DNA from: DYJB01 sp963777165
GTDB taxonomy: Bacteria; Chloroflexota; Anaerolineae; Anaerolineales; E44-bin32
Reading direction: 5' to 3'
NCBI GenBank assembly: GCA_963777165.1
Contig: CAVZPO010000023.1
Span: 124,001-188,000, forward strand
DNA length: 64,000 nt
Part shown: positions 37,159-45,996 of the stretch, in pieces
Layout: each line of letters begins with the position of its first letter
Position numbering within the stretch: position 1 is the first letter of the stretch
Made by a program: the position numbers and the translations under genes
Notes under the pieces: generated by a model
Databases searched by the model: none
What the model was told of the DNA's origin: nothing
What the model saw: only the letters and a program-made list of their open reading frames with translations

Positions 37159-39645
37159 GTGAGCAGCCTGGTTCTCGAAACGCCCGACTTTGCGTTCTAC
37201 CTCCGCCGCGATTCCGGACGATGGGACCTCTTTGCTCGCCAGGGTGGCCGAATGGAAGAGGCTGCGTTTGGAGCGCGTCTGCGAACGCTCCGGGGGGACC
37301 TGCTCTGGGACGGACGATTGGCGGACGCGGAAGTGACACACCATGGGCTGGAGCGAGGCGCGCATGGGGCGGTGCATAGCGCCCGGCTCAGCTTGGACTA
37401 CCAGGGCGTCGAATTGCGGCTTGGGTTCGAAGCCTGCCTGGAACAGCCGCTCTTCCTGTGGCAACTGAGCGTGACCAACCACCTTGCGCAGCCGATCGCG
37501 GTCGACGCGCTTGACGTTCTCAAGGTTGGCCCGCCCGGAGGACGCCCTTTCTATCGCCGGGGGACGAAGTCCCGCACGACGCCGGGTGCCTTGCGATTGC
37601 ACGCTGACCCGGGGGACTTGGCGTTCTTTTCCAACGGGTTCCAGAGCTGGTCCTTCGCCGGCGTCTTACAGCCGGGCGATCGAATGCCGCGCACCCGCCT
37701 CGGGCCGATCCTGTGGCCGGAAAATCCGGCCACACCGGTTTCGCAGCGCCGCGGCGAATTCGTCTCGCACATGTTTGGGGTAGCCGTGGACCGAACCCAT
37801 CGGACCGGGTTGCTTTTTGGCTTCCTCTCCCAACGGCAAACCTTCGGGACGCTTTCCGTCCGGCTGGACCGTTTCGCACCGAGCATGCACATGTGGGCAC
37901 AAGGCGATGGCGTCGAGATCCCTCCCGGCCATTACCTCCAGACCGATTGGGCCTGTGTGCAGCCGGTCCTTCTCGACCGCCCGGATCCACTGGCCCCGTA
38001 TCTCGACGCCGTGGCGTCCGAGAACGGCACGCCGCGCATCCGCCCCGTGCCGGTCGGTTGGTGCTCCTGGTATAAGTACATGAGGTCGGTGAGACAGGAG
38101 GACGTACAGTCGAACGCGAAACGCGCCCTCGAGCTGCGCGACCAGATCCCTCTGAGCCTCATTCAGCTTGATGACGGATATCAGGCGGCCGAGGCGGAGC
38201 TCCTGGAAACGAACGAACGTTTTCCCGACGGGCTCGGTGGGCTGGCAAGGAACCTATCGGCGAAGGGCTTCGTGCCCGGCCTTTGGCTTGCACCGTTCAT
38301 CACGGCACCCCGGTCTGCACTGGCGCGGCGCCGGCCGGAGTGGATCCTGCGCGGCTGGGGCGGACTGCCCGCCAACGCCGGCTCCACCTGGAGCGTGCTC
38401 GCGCGCGGCCTGGATGTGACTCAGCCCGATGTGGTGGAGCACACGCGGCGCTTGGTCCAAACCGCCGTCCACGAGTTCGGATTCCGCTACCTCAAGCTCG
38501 ACTTTCTGTACGCGGGGGTGCTCGAGGGACGCAGGCACGATCCGACGCGAACGCGAGCTCAGGCCATGGATTCGATCTTGAGCGTGATCCGCGAGGCGGC
38601 AGGCCCGGAGGTCACGTTGCTCGGTTGCGGCTGTCCCGTCGGTTCGGGGATCGGGGTGTTCGATGCCATGCGCATCGGCACCGACGTCGCCCCGGCCTGG
38701 CATCCACGGTACTTCGGCACGGGGGTGTTCTTCCGTCCGGAGCCGACCTTCCCGGCGGTCAGGAACGTCGTACGCAACGTGCTGGCACGCATGCCGCTGC
38801 ACAATCGGTGGTGGGTCAACGACCCGGATTGTCTGCTTGTGCGTCAGGAGGACACGCACCTCACGCCGGCGGAGGTGCAGACGCTGGCGACGGTTCTGGC
38901 CCTGAGCGGCGGATCGCTGCTGGTCTCGGATGACCTGCAGACGCTTTCCGTTGAGCGGCTCGAATGGCTCGGACGCCTCTTCCCACCCTTGCAGGGCCGG
39001 GCTTGGGTCCCAGATGCGCTGGAAACTGCCCAACCGTCCCAGATTGTGCTTGAACAAGCCGGCCCTGCGGGACAGTGGTGGCTGATGGCCCGCTTGAACT
39101 GGGACGATCGCCCGCGTTCGCCCTCCATCGACCTGCGACACTATGGCGTGCCCGACGCGCCCGCGTACCACTGGGTCGACGCTTGGGACGAACAAGCGGG
39201 GACCACGGTAGACCCAGTGTTGCATCTGACGGCCATTCCGGCTCATGGCGTCAGGCTGCTGGCCGTCAGACCGGCAACGGGAAAGCCATGCTGGATGGGG
39301 GACACGATTCACGTCTCGCAAGGGCAGGTCGTGCGGGCATGGCATCTGGAGGGCAGGTCGCTGCACGCTCGCCTCGGGATTGGCCGGCCGCGGCGCGGCA
39401 GGGCGTGGCTGTGGCTCCCTGGGGCGCCGATGGAGGCGGTCCTCGATCAGGGAACGCTGCCGGCACTGGATTTCGGAGGCGGGGTGTACGCCTTCGACCT
39501 CCACACGCAGGCCGAGTTCGGACTTGTACATCCGCTGGTGAGGCCGCGGCAATCGCCCGACCGTGCTCCCCGGCGGACCGCTCAGCAGACGTCCGCTGAT
39601 CGCATGCTATACTGCGCCGCGGCACGTGGATCAGCTCCTGGATGA
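37159..39645 (+). CDS. GH36-family alpha-galactosidase-like glycosidase
   Basis: 828 residues, no signal peptide, so probably cytoplasmic. N-terminal beta-sandwich (about 1-285; GRPFYRRG, LAFFSNGFQSWSFAG), TIM barrel (about 290-600) starting VGWCSWYKY and LIQLDDGYQAAEAE, then the catalytic FRYLKLDFLYAG with nucleophile D448 and the RIGTDVAPAW motif with acid/base D509. C-terminal beta domain follows. The start is GTG 37159. The KLDF and DV-x-P-x-W motifs are those of clan GH-D (GH36). The substrate could be an alpha-galactoside or another alpha-glycoside. The next gene overlaps by ATGA. Confidence 0.88.
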   Translation: MSSLVLETPDFAFYLRRDSGRWDLFARQGGRMEEAAFGARLRTLRGDLLWDGRLADAEVTHHGLERGAHGAVHSARLSLDYQGVELRLGFEACLEQPLFLWQLSVTNHLAQPIAVDALDVLKVGPPGGRPFYRRGTKSRTTPGALRLHADPGDLAFFSNGFQSWSFAGVLQPGDRMPRTRLGPILWPENPATPVSQRRGEFVSHMFGVAVDRTHRTGLLFGFLSQRQTFGTLSVRLDRFAPSMHMWAQGDGVEIPPGHYLQTDWACVQPVLLDRPDPLAPYLDAVASENGTPRIRPVPVGWCSWYKYMRSVRQEDVQSNAKRALELRDQIPLSLIQLDDGYQAAEAELLETNERFPDGLGGLARNLSAKGFVPGLWLAPFITAPRSALARRRPEWILRGWGGLPANAGSTWSVLARGLDVTQPDVVEHTRRLVQTAVHEFGFRYLKLDFLYAGVLEGRRHDPTRTRAQAMDSILSVIREAAGPEVTLLGCGCPVGSGIGVFDAMRIGTDVAPAWHPRYFGTGVFFRPEPTFPAVRNVVRNVLARMPLHNRWWVNDPDCLLVRQEDTHLTPAEVQTLATVLALSGGSLLVSDDLQTLSVERLEWLGRLFPPLQGRAWVPDALETAQPSQIVLEQAGPAGQWWLMARLNWDDRPRSPSIDLRHYGVPDAPAYHWVDAWDEQAGTTVDPVLHLTAIPAHGVRLLAVRPATGKPCWMGDTIHVSQGQVVRAWHLEGRSLHARLGIGRPRRGRAWLWLPGAPMEAVLDQGTLPALDFGGGVYAFDLHTQAEFGLVHPLVRPRQSPDRAPRRTAQQTSADRMLYCAAARGSAPG

Positions 39646-40397
39646 CCATCGACTCCGCGCTGCAAAGCCTCGTCCTGGTTCTCCTGGCCTGCCTGATCGC
39701 CCTGGTGTGGGCAGGCGGGAGAATGGTGCGCGGTTCCGGCGGTTTGCGTTTCTACTCCTTGCGGCGTCAGCGCGTGGCGGCAGGCTGGCGGCTCATCGTG
39801 GTCGGGGTCGTCGCGGGCCTGCTGGCGATCTTTGTGCAGGGTTTCGGTCGGCAGGTAGCCTATCGAATCGTCCCGCCCACGCCCTCGATCACCCCGACGC
39901 CCACCCGCACCCTCACGCCCACAATCACACTGACCCCGACGATCACTTCCACTCCGGAGGCAACCTCCACGCCGACCGATACGCCCACGCCGAGCATCCC
40001 GGAAGCCATGCTGGTGACGTTCCACGAGACGGTCACCCCGGGGACGGCGGCGGCCCTCAGCCCGATCATGATCGCCACGCGGCTGGACGGGTTCAATCGG
40101 CCACTGGATGCCGGGGAGGCCTTCACCCAGCCGCCTCGTCGCCTGTTTGGAGCATTCACCTATGACGGGCTGCAGGACGGCGTCCGCTGGACGGCGATCT
40201 GGCGTCGGGGAGAGTCGATCATCTGCCGAGAAAGCAAACCCTGGGACGGCGGCACGGGCGGGTATGGCTACACCGAGTGCGCTCCGGAGGCGGGCTGGGC
40301 GGAGGGGGACTATGAAGTGCAGATGTTTCTGGGAGAAGCCTGGTGGGTCTCGGCGCGTTTCAGCGTTCTGAGCGCCACGCCGACAGCGACCCCCTAA
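39642..40397 (+). CDS. Membrane protein with Thr/Pro linker and exported domain
   Basis: 251 residues, unknown family. Two hydrophobic segments (about 7-26 and 50-69) are followed by a TPTP-type linker (about 78-118) and an extracytoplasmic beta-rich domain (about 120-251; FGAFTYDGLQDGVRWTAIWRRG, YGYTECAPEAGWAEGDYEVQMF, WVSARFSV). ATG 39642 overlaps the GH36 stop, implying cotranscription. Similar TP linkers recur in six other exported proteins of this window. Confidence 0.72.
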   Translation: MTIDSALQSLVLVLLACLIALVWAGGRMVRGSGGLRFYSLRRQRVAAGWRLIVVGVVAGLLAIFVQGFGRQVAYRIVPPTPSITPTPTRTLTPTITLTPTITSTPEATSTPTDTPTPSIPEAMLVTFHETVTPGTAAALSPIMIATRLDGFNRPLDAGEAFTQPPRRLFGAFTYDGLQDGVRWTAIWRRGESIICRESKPWDGGTGGYGYTECAPEAGWAEGDYEVQMFLGEAWWVSARFSVLSATPTATP

Positions 40398-40503
40398 CGG
40401 GTAGTCCTCGCCTCGACGGCCAAGCCGAACTCCACGACCGCGTAGAAGGTTGCCTCTCCAGCCCATGGAATTGACAGGCAGCCATGGGTTCGTGCGAGTG
40501 GTG

Positions 40504-41649
40504 CTAGGCGATCGGAGCTTCCCGCTCCTCGCCAGCTGCAGGGGCTGGGATCTCACCCGCTGCTGTAATGCGCGCCGCTTCCCGAACCAGCTGGAGTAGG
40601 GCCGGGTACCCCTGGGCAATCGGCCCGATCTCGATCGCCTCGTCCGTGGTGTGGGCCATCTTCCCGCGCGTCAGGCCGATGCACACAGCCGCCAATCCCT
40701 GACTCAAAGGTGCGCTTGCGTCCGTCGAGCCGGCCCCGCGCCGCACGTCTTGGATCCCCTGGGCTTGCAGACAATGGATCGCGGCGATGACCAGCGGATG
40801 ATCGGCAGGAATCCCGCCCCCCGGCCTGGTGCCGATCGATTCGGTGAAGACCTGGACGTCAGGCGCGGCAAGTGTCTCGGCGTGCTTTGCCACGGCCGCC
40901 TCCAGCGCCGCGGCGACTTGCTCGTCCTCCGAGCGCAGATCGATCTCCATCGACGCCGACGATGCAATGGCGTTGATGGCCGTGCCCCCTCCCAGGCGGC
41001 CGATATTCAGGGTCGTGCGCGGTTGCGAAGGCAACGGGAAGCGCAGGACCTGCTCCGCCAGCCTGATCAGCTCGTGGGTTGCGGAGGGGCGGCCGGCGTG
41101 CGTCCAGGAGTGCCCTCCGGGAGTGCGAACGATGATCCTCAGCCGCCGCGCAGGCAGTCCGGTGTGGTACACGTTTCCAAGCGACATCCCCTCGATGACC
41201 AGGTAAGCGCTTACCCGGCTGCGGAAGCGTTCGACGAGGGCGCGCATGCCGCGCAGGTTTCCCAGCCCTTCCTCCCCGACGGTCCCTGCGAACCATACGC
41301 AGGAGTGCGGGAGCGCTTCCCGAAGGTCGGCGGCCAGCTCGACGAGCGCTGCGACACCCAGGGCGTTGTCGCCGATCCCCGGCCCTCTGAGCCAGTCGCC
41401 GTCTCTTCGCGCCGGCCAGACGGCGTCGCGGGCGAAGACGCTATCCATGTGGGCACTCACCAGGATGCCAGGCTTACTTGGCTCCCCCCTGCGCGCCACG
41501 ACGTTTCCGGTGGGATCGATATGGACTTCGTCCAGGCCGGCGCGCCGGAATTGATCACGCACGAACTCCGCCCGATCTTGCTCGTCGAACGTCGGCGAAG
41601 GGATCCGCTGAATCGCGAGAGCTTGGGCGACGATTCTCTCGGTATCCAT
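40504..41649 (-). CDS. M20/M42-type metallopeptidase
   Basis: 381 residues, cytoplasmic. Metal and catalytic landmarks: LVSAHMDSVF (His and catalytic Asp), GIGDNALGVAALVELA (bridging Asp), GTVGEEGLGN (Glu pair), lid domain with GHSWTHAGRPSATHEL and ARRGAGSTDASAPL, TRGKMAHTTDEAIEI (last His). It resembles M20 aminoacylase/tripeptidase-like enzymes. It begins 3 nt after the PfkB kinase stop, so the two form an operon. Confidence 0.9.
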   Translation of the reverse strand: MDTERIVAQALAIQRIPSPTFDEQDRAEFVRDQFRRAGLDEVHIDPTGNVVARRGEPSKPGILVSAHMDSVFARDAVWPARRDGDWLRGPGIGDNALGVAALVELAADLREALPHSCVWFAGTVGEEGLGNLRGMRALVERFRSRVSAYLVIEGMSLGNVYHTGLPARRLRIIVRTPGGHSWTHAGRPSATHELIRLAEQVLRFPLPSQPRTTLNIGRLGGGTAINAIASSASMEIDLRSEDEQVAAALEAAVAKHAETLAAPDVQVFTESIGTRPGGGIPADHPLVIAAIHCLQAQGIQDVRRGAGSTDASAPLSQGLAAVCIGLTRGKMAHTTDEAIEIGPIAQGYPALLQLVREAARITAAGEIPAPAAGEEREAPIA

Positions 41650-41652
41650 CCT

Positions 41653-42663
41653 CTAAGCCCTTCCCACGGCCAGGCGGAGTGCGTGTAGCCGAGCTTGCGG
41701 TAGGCCGGGAAGTGCCTCGAGGGCAAAGAGGGCGCCGGTGCCCTCGATGACCAGCGATGACGACACGCTGCCTCTAAGCGCGGCTTCGAGCGGATCGCCT
41801 GTTTGAACGAGGCCGGCCAGGAACCCGCCGCAGTACGCGTCCCCGGCCCCGGTGACATCGTTCGGCTGGACCGGGTAGGCCGGAACGTCCCAGCGCTGCC
41901 CGGACGTGCCGTCCAAGACCGCCTGTCCGTTGGCGCCGCACTTGATGACGACCATCGCGCAACCCATCCCAAGGAACGCTTCGGCCATCTCCCATACCTG
42001 GAGGCGCTGAGGCCGAAAGAACGCCTCCGCCTCCATCAGGCTGGGGAGAAACGCATCCAGACCGTTGAGCAAGGCGGGGAGGTCACGGCGGAACCCGGGA
42101 TCCATGTACATCAGCGAAGGATCGAGCGTCAACCTCTTGATCCCGAGATGACGAAGGTGGGTGGGAACCGTCAGGTGTGTCAGGTAGTCGCCGGGAGAGA
42201 AATGCACGCCCTTGGCGCCACCGATCCAAGCCGGGAGATCGTCCACGCGAACGGCCAGCCGCCCCGGCTCGGCGCGGCGATCCTGCTGAAGCGTGGAATG
42301 CTGGTAGCCGAGCAGTTCCTTGGGCAAGGCGTGACCAACGCGCAGGAAGTGCGAGGCCGGGGAGGTGTCCACTCGTTCGTCGGGCGAGAGATAGGCGTAG
42401 AAGGTGCGCGTGTCTTGCGGGTCCGGCAGCACGCGCACGCCGTCGAGGTTGAATCCCTGCCCCCGGAGACGCGCGAGCCAGTCGGACGGATAGTCGCTGC
42501 CCACGCGGCTGACCACCCCCACCGACGCGCCCCACACCCGCGCCCCGACCGCGGCATACACCGCGTTGCCGCCCAACATGCCGGCAAAGACGCGCCCGTC
42601 GTGGGTGATACAATAATCCTGCCGCATGCCACCGACAAAGGCGAAATCGACCGACCCTGCCAT
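41653..42663 (-). CDS. PfkB (ribokinase) family carbohydrate kinase
   Basis: 336 residues. Signatures: FVGGMRQDYCITHDG, MLGGNAVYAAVGARVWGASVGVVSRVGSDYP (first PfkB box), VVIKCGANGQAVLDG and PNDVTGAGDAYCGGFLAGL (second box, catalytic Asp in GAGD). Sugar specificity is not evident. ATG 42663 lies 7 nt after a TATAAT box, so the transcript is probably leaderless. It shares a very compact intergenic region with the divergent SIS gene. Confidence 0.9.
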   Translation of the reverse strand: MAGSVDFAFVGGMRQDYCITHDGRVFAGMLGGNAVYAAVGARVWGASVGVVSRVGSDYPSDWLARLRGQGFNLDGVRVLPDPQDTRTFYAYLSPDERVDTSPASHFLRVGHALPKELLGYQHSTLQQDRRAEPGRLAVRVDDLPAWIGGAKGVHFSPGDYLTHLTVPTHLRHLGIKRLTLDPSLMYMDPGFRRDLPALLNGLDAFLPSLMEAEAFFRPQRLQVWEMAEAFLGMGCAMVVIKCGANGQAVLDGTSGQRWDVPAYPVQPNDVTGAGDAYCGGFLAGLVQTGDPLEAALRGSVSSSLVIEGTGALFALEALPGLPQARLHALRLAVGRA

Positions 42664-42670
42664 GCGTTGC

Positions 42671-42698
42671 ATTATATCGAGCAGGGTGCGGAGGGCAA
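42671..42698 (-). promoter_or_regulatory. Leaderless promoter of the PfkB-M20 operon
   Basis: TTGCCC (42698-42693), 16-nt spacer, TATAAT (42676-42671), then 7 nt to ATG 42663. The -35 box overlaps the Shine-Dalgarno and start of the divergent SIS gene, so the two promoters must interfere or be co-regulated. Confidence 0.6.
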
Positions 42699-43841
42699 TT
42701 GCGCGACTCCCTGACCGTCCAGACGGATCGGGCCCCGGCGTTTGTTGGCGAGGCATGGCCGGCGCTCCTCGACCAGGCGCGACACTCACTCGCGGGGCAG
42801 GAGGAGAGCCTCACGACCCTCCTGGTGTGCGGGTGCGGCGATTCGCATTTCGCCGCCCTGGGTGCAGAGTTCGGACTCCGTATGTGGACGGGTCGCCGGG
42901 TACGTGCGGCTTCCTCAATGATGGCCGCCCGCTACCTGATGCAGGGCGCCGGAACCGACTGGCTGGTGATCGGCATCTCCGCCTCCGGCGAGGTCGCCCG
43001 GACGGTAGAAGCATTGGAGCAGGCCCGCCATGCCGGCGCTCGGACTCTTGCGCTGACGTGCACCCGAAACAGCACCCTCACCCAGACAGCCGATGTCGCG
43101 ATCGTGGCGGATCTGCCCGAACATCCGTTTGGCCCCGGTTTGATCAGCTACCTCGCCGCGTTACTGGGCGTCCTGGCCATCGGAGCCTCGATGGCGCCGA
43201 GCACGAATCGGAAGCGCATCCCCTCCTTGATGGGCTCGCTTCCCGAGCAGATGGCGCATGCTGCCGCTGTGCAGGGCGAGCAGGGAAGGGCGTTCGCCGA
43301 TGCCGTGGTGGACTCACCGTATGGCGTCTTCCTCGGCAGCGGCCCGGCATACGGCGCGGCCGGTTTCGCGGCGGCCAAAGTCCTCGAGGCCAGCGGACTG
43401 GCCTATCATGCCCAGGACGTCGAGGAATGGGCACATCTTGAATACTTCCAGGAGCCGGCAGACACACCGACCTGGATCCTGACCTCCGGGGGACGTGAGG
43501 CGACGCGCGTCGACGAGGTCGAGCATGCCGCCCAGGCCGTGGGCCGTCGGCTTCAGGTGACCCGTTGGCTGGGGAACCCGGAGTGGTCCTCGGATGAGCG
43601 CGAGGCATTCTCGCCCTTCGGACTGTGGCCCGCACCCGTAGCTTTCGCCCAGCGATTGATGGAACGACTCGACGGGGAGCCCTTCCGCGCTTTCGGTGGT
43701 GGGCGCAGTCGCGCAGAGGGTGGGGGCGCCAGCCGAATACGCACGAGCCAGCGGCTCGCACTCAACCGCCGCACCGCGCCGGCGAGTGCCCGGCAGACAG
43801 AACCGGACTCCCATTGGCACGCCGCCGGAACGCGGCTATAA
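42699..43841 (+). CDS. SIS-domain sugar isomerase/deglycase-like protein
   Basis: 380 residues with two SIS folds. First: LLVCGCGDSHFAALGAEFGLR, LVIGISASGEVARTVEALEQARHAGARTLALT. Second: VFLGSGPAYGAAGFAAAKVLEASGLAYHAQDVEEWAHLEYF, a GlmS/AgaS/FrlB-like arrangement. The family-typical end FGGGRSRAEGGGASRIRTS is at about residue 345; the last 35 residues overlap the next promoter and may be spurious. The start is TTG 42699 with GGAGGG 4 nt upstream. Divergent from PfkB kinase and M20 peptidase. Confidence 0.85.
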   Translation: MRDSLTVQTDRAPAFVGEAWPALLDQARHSLAGQEESLTTLLVCGCGDSHFAALGAEFGLRMWTGRRVRAASSMMAARYLMQGAGTDWLVIGISASGEVARTVEALEQARHAGARTLALTCTRNSTLTQTADVAIVADLPEHPFGPGLISYLAALLGVLAIGASMAPSTNRKRIPSLMGSLPEQMAHAAAVQGEQGRAFADAVVDSPYGVFLGSGPAYGAAGFAAAKVLEASGLAYHAQDVEEWAHLEYFQEPADTPTWILTSGGREATRVDEVEHAAQAVGRRLQVTRWLGNPEWSSDEREAFSPFGLWPAPVAFAQRLMERLDGEPFRAFGGGRSRAEGGGASRIRTSQRLALNRRTAPASARQTEPDSHWHAAGTRL

Positions 43842-43842
43842 T
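43814..43842 (+). promoter_or_regulatory. Promoter of the OmpR-type regulator
   Basis: TTGGCA (43814-43819), 17-nt spacer, TATAAT (43837-43842), inside the 3' end of the SIS reading frame (its stop TAA lies within the -10). Leader about 50 nt to ATG 43900. Confidence 0.7.
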
Positions 43843-43899
43843 GCTTTAAGGTATGCGGCAGCCGGCTTCCGGGCTGCCCGTTCTTTCGCAAAGGTCTCG

Positions 43900-44589
43900 A
43901 TGGCGGCTCATCGCATACTGTTGATTGAGAGCGAGCGGGCCAATGCGCCCTCGTTCGCACCAGCCCTGGAGAAGAAGGGATACTCCGTCGCCACTCACCA
44001 TCAGGTGGAGTTGGCGCTGGCGCGCCTGGCGGACTCTCCTCCGGACCTGCTGATCCTCGACGCAGCCAGCATGAAGACCAGCGGCACGCGCATGAGCCGC
44101 GCGGCGCGCGGCGTACTGAATGGTGTGCCCATCGTGCTGGTGGCGCCGGAGGGGACGCGCGCCGATCCCGGGAGCGGCGCAACGCTGACGCTCGTCCACC
44201 CGCTCACGCCGCGCAAACTGCTCAACCGCGTCGCCCGCCTGCTTCCCGGGGATGACAGCTTCAACCTCGAACTCGGTCCAATCAAGCTCAACCTCGCTCA
44301 GCGCAAGGTGCGCTGCCGAGGGAAGGATGCGCGCCTCACGCCGAAACAAGCGCGCTTGCTCGAGGTCTTCATGCACAACCCGGGCAAGCTGCTGACGCGC
44401 GCCACGCTGATCCGGCAGGTCTGGCACACCGACTATACGGGGGACACGCGCACGTTGGATGTGCACATGAGCTGGCTGCGCCGCTCACTCGGAGATGATC
44501 CGCGGCGGCCCGGCCTGTTGAAGACGATCCGCGGCATGGGCTATCGGTTGGACCTGCCCGCCGAGGGAAGCGGACGCGAAGGCCGCTGA
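43900..44589 (+). CDS. OmpR-type response regulator with degenerate receiver
   Basis: 229 residues. Receiver fold at 1-118: ILLIESERANAPSFAPALEKKGYSV and DLLILDAASMKTSG retain the likely phospho-acceptor Asp, but the acidic pocket is E/S instead of D/D, the Thr position reads VLVAPEG, and the conserved Lys is replaced in VHPLTPRKLL. Winged helix at about 125-222: LAQRKVRCRGKDARLTPKQARLLEVF, RATLIRQVWHTDY, RTLDVHMSWLRRSLGDDP, TIRGMGYRL. The receiver may act without phosphorylation. AAAGG precedes the ATG. No kinase adjoins it; a terminator follows. Confidence 0.88.
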   Translation: MAAHRILLIESERANAPSFAPALEKKGYSVATHHQVELALARLADSPPDLLILDAASMKTSGTRMSRAARGVLNGVPIVLVAPEGTRADPGSGATLTLVHPLTPRKLLNRVARLLPGDDSFNLELGPIKLNLAQRKVRCRGKDARLTPKQARLLEVFMHNPGKLLTRATLIRQVWHTDYTGDTRTLDVHMSWLRRSLGDDPRRPGLLKTIRGMGYRLDLPAEGSGREGR

Positions 44590-44617
44590 GGCATCTCCGC
44601 GTCCCGCACGGCGCCGG

Positions 44618-44640
44618 GGGCTCCCAACGGGAGCCCTCAT
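44618..44640 (+). terminator. Terminator behind the OmpR-type gene
   Basis: GGGCTCCC (44618-44625), AAC loop, GGGAGCCC (44629-44636), then TCATTCGTTCT. It separates convergent genes. Confidence 0.6.
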
Positions 44641-44677
44641 TCGTTCTCCCACCGTGCGCGCCTGGAAGCGGATCGAC

Positions 44678-45989
44678 TTACCCGCCGGGCATCTCCAGGA
44701 CGGTGATCCCCACGCGGCCATTCCGGTCGACGGCCCGGACCGCCACACTGCGCCCCAGGGAATCGGCTTCGCGCCGGGGCAGCCGATCGGGGAGCTCGGG
44801 GCTCCTCCAGGCACGCGCCGCCTGCGATCGGCTCCGGAACAACAGCCCGTCGTAGTCCCAGTCAACCTCCCAGACCTCGACTGCCTCGCGATCCGCAAGA
44901 TCGCCGGTTGCAGCCCGGACGCCTTCGAGCCGGACGGCTGCCTCCAGACCACTGCGTTCGAGAATGGCGAAGACTTGCAGTTCGGAACCTGCGTCGGGCG
45001 AACTCAATTCGAGCAGGTACGGACGGCATTCCGAATCGAGCAGCAGCCGGTGATGAGCAACGTGGCAGGCCAGGCGGGTGTGCGTCGCAGCCGATCCACG
45101 CGCGGCCCAGCCGTTCCGCCGCCGCCAGCGTGGTGCCTGAGCCGCAGAAGAAATCGCCCACCAGGCCGCCGGGCGGACTGGAGGCGGCGATCGCCCGGGT
45201 CAGCAGTGCCTCGGGCTTCTGCGTCGGGTAGCCCGTCCGCTCGTGGTGCAGCCGTGCGACCACCGGGAAATACCACCAGTCCTCCGGCACCTTCCCCCGC
45301 TCGAGATCAGGGACCTTGCCGAAGCCGGCCCGCGGCGATCCCGCAAACGTGCGCAGCGTGGCCGGGTCGTACGGCGTGCGCACGGCGTCAGCGTTGAACG
45401 TGTAGGCGTCCGTCTTCGTGTAGACCAGCAGCGTATCGTGCTTGCGATTGAACGCCCGCTGTATCGGAGAAGGTCCGTGATAGACCCAGGCGATCTCGTT
45501 CAGAAGCCGCTCGGGTCCAAAGATCTCATCCAGGAGCAGGCGGGCGAAGGCCGAGGCGTGCCAGTCCAGGTGCAGATAAAGGGAGCCGACCGGAGAAAGC
45601 AGCCGGTGCATCAATCGCAGCCGGGGCTCGAGCATCGATAGATAGGCCGAGGGTGACTCCCAATGGTCCGAGTAACCGTCGATGGTCTGCCAGCCGAGAG
45701 GCGAGCGCGAGTCTTCGCCGCGCCCGACGCGGGCGCGGAAGGCCTTGCCGGTCAGGAATGGCGGGTCGGCATAGATCAAGTCAAATCGGCCCTCGTAGGC
45801 CGGCAGCAGGCTGGCCATCACGCCCAGGTTGTCACCCTGGATCAGACGCCGCTCGGCCGGCGAGCCGCTGGCGCCCCCGGGATAGACCTCCGCCTGCGGA
45901 TACACGACGGCCGCAGCGATCTCCGTTGGGTCGCTGCGGCCGTCCCAGATCAGGCGTGGCTGGGGCAGGTCGCCCCGACGCCGTGTCAT
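44678..45989 (-). CDS. Site-specific DNA methyltransferase, beta-class N4/N6 type (frameshifted)
   Basis: Solitary DNA amino-methyltransferase with no restriction gene beside it. From ATG 45989: RLIQGDNLGVMASLLPAYEG, motif IV DLIYADPPFLTGKAF, then late in the protein the SAM-binding GDFFCGSGTTLAAAERLGR (motif order IV then I, the beta arrangement). At about 45077-45084 the frame shifts by one surplus base: WIGCDA is followed in the next frame by RLACHVAHHRLLLDSECRPY and an unfamiliar C-terminal domain of about 100 residues ending at 44678. Without correction the first frame runs to 44862 with no family resemblance. It starts 7 nt after the GTPase stop. Confidence 0.85.
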
Positions 45990-45996
45990 GTCGGCG

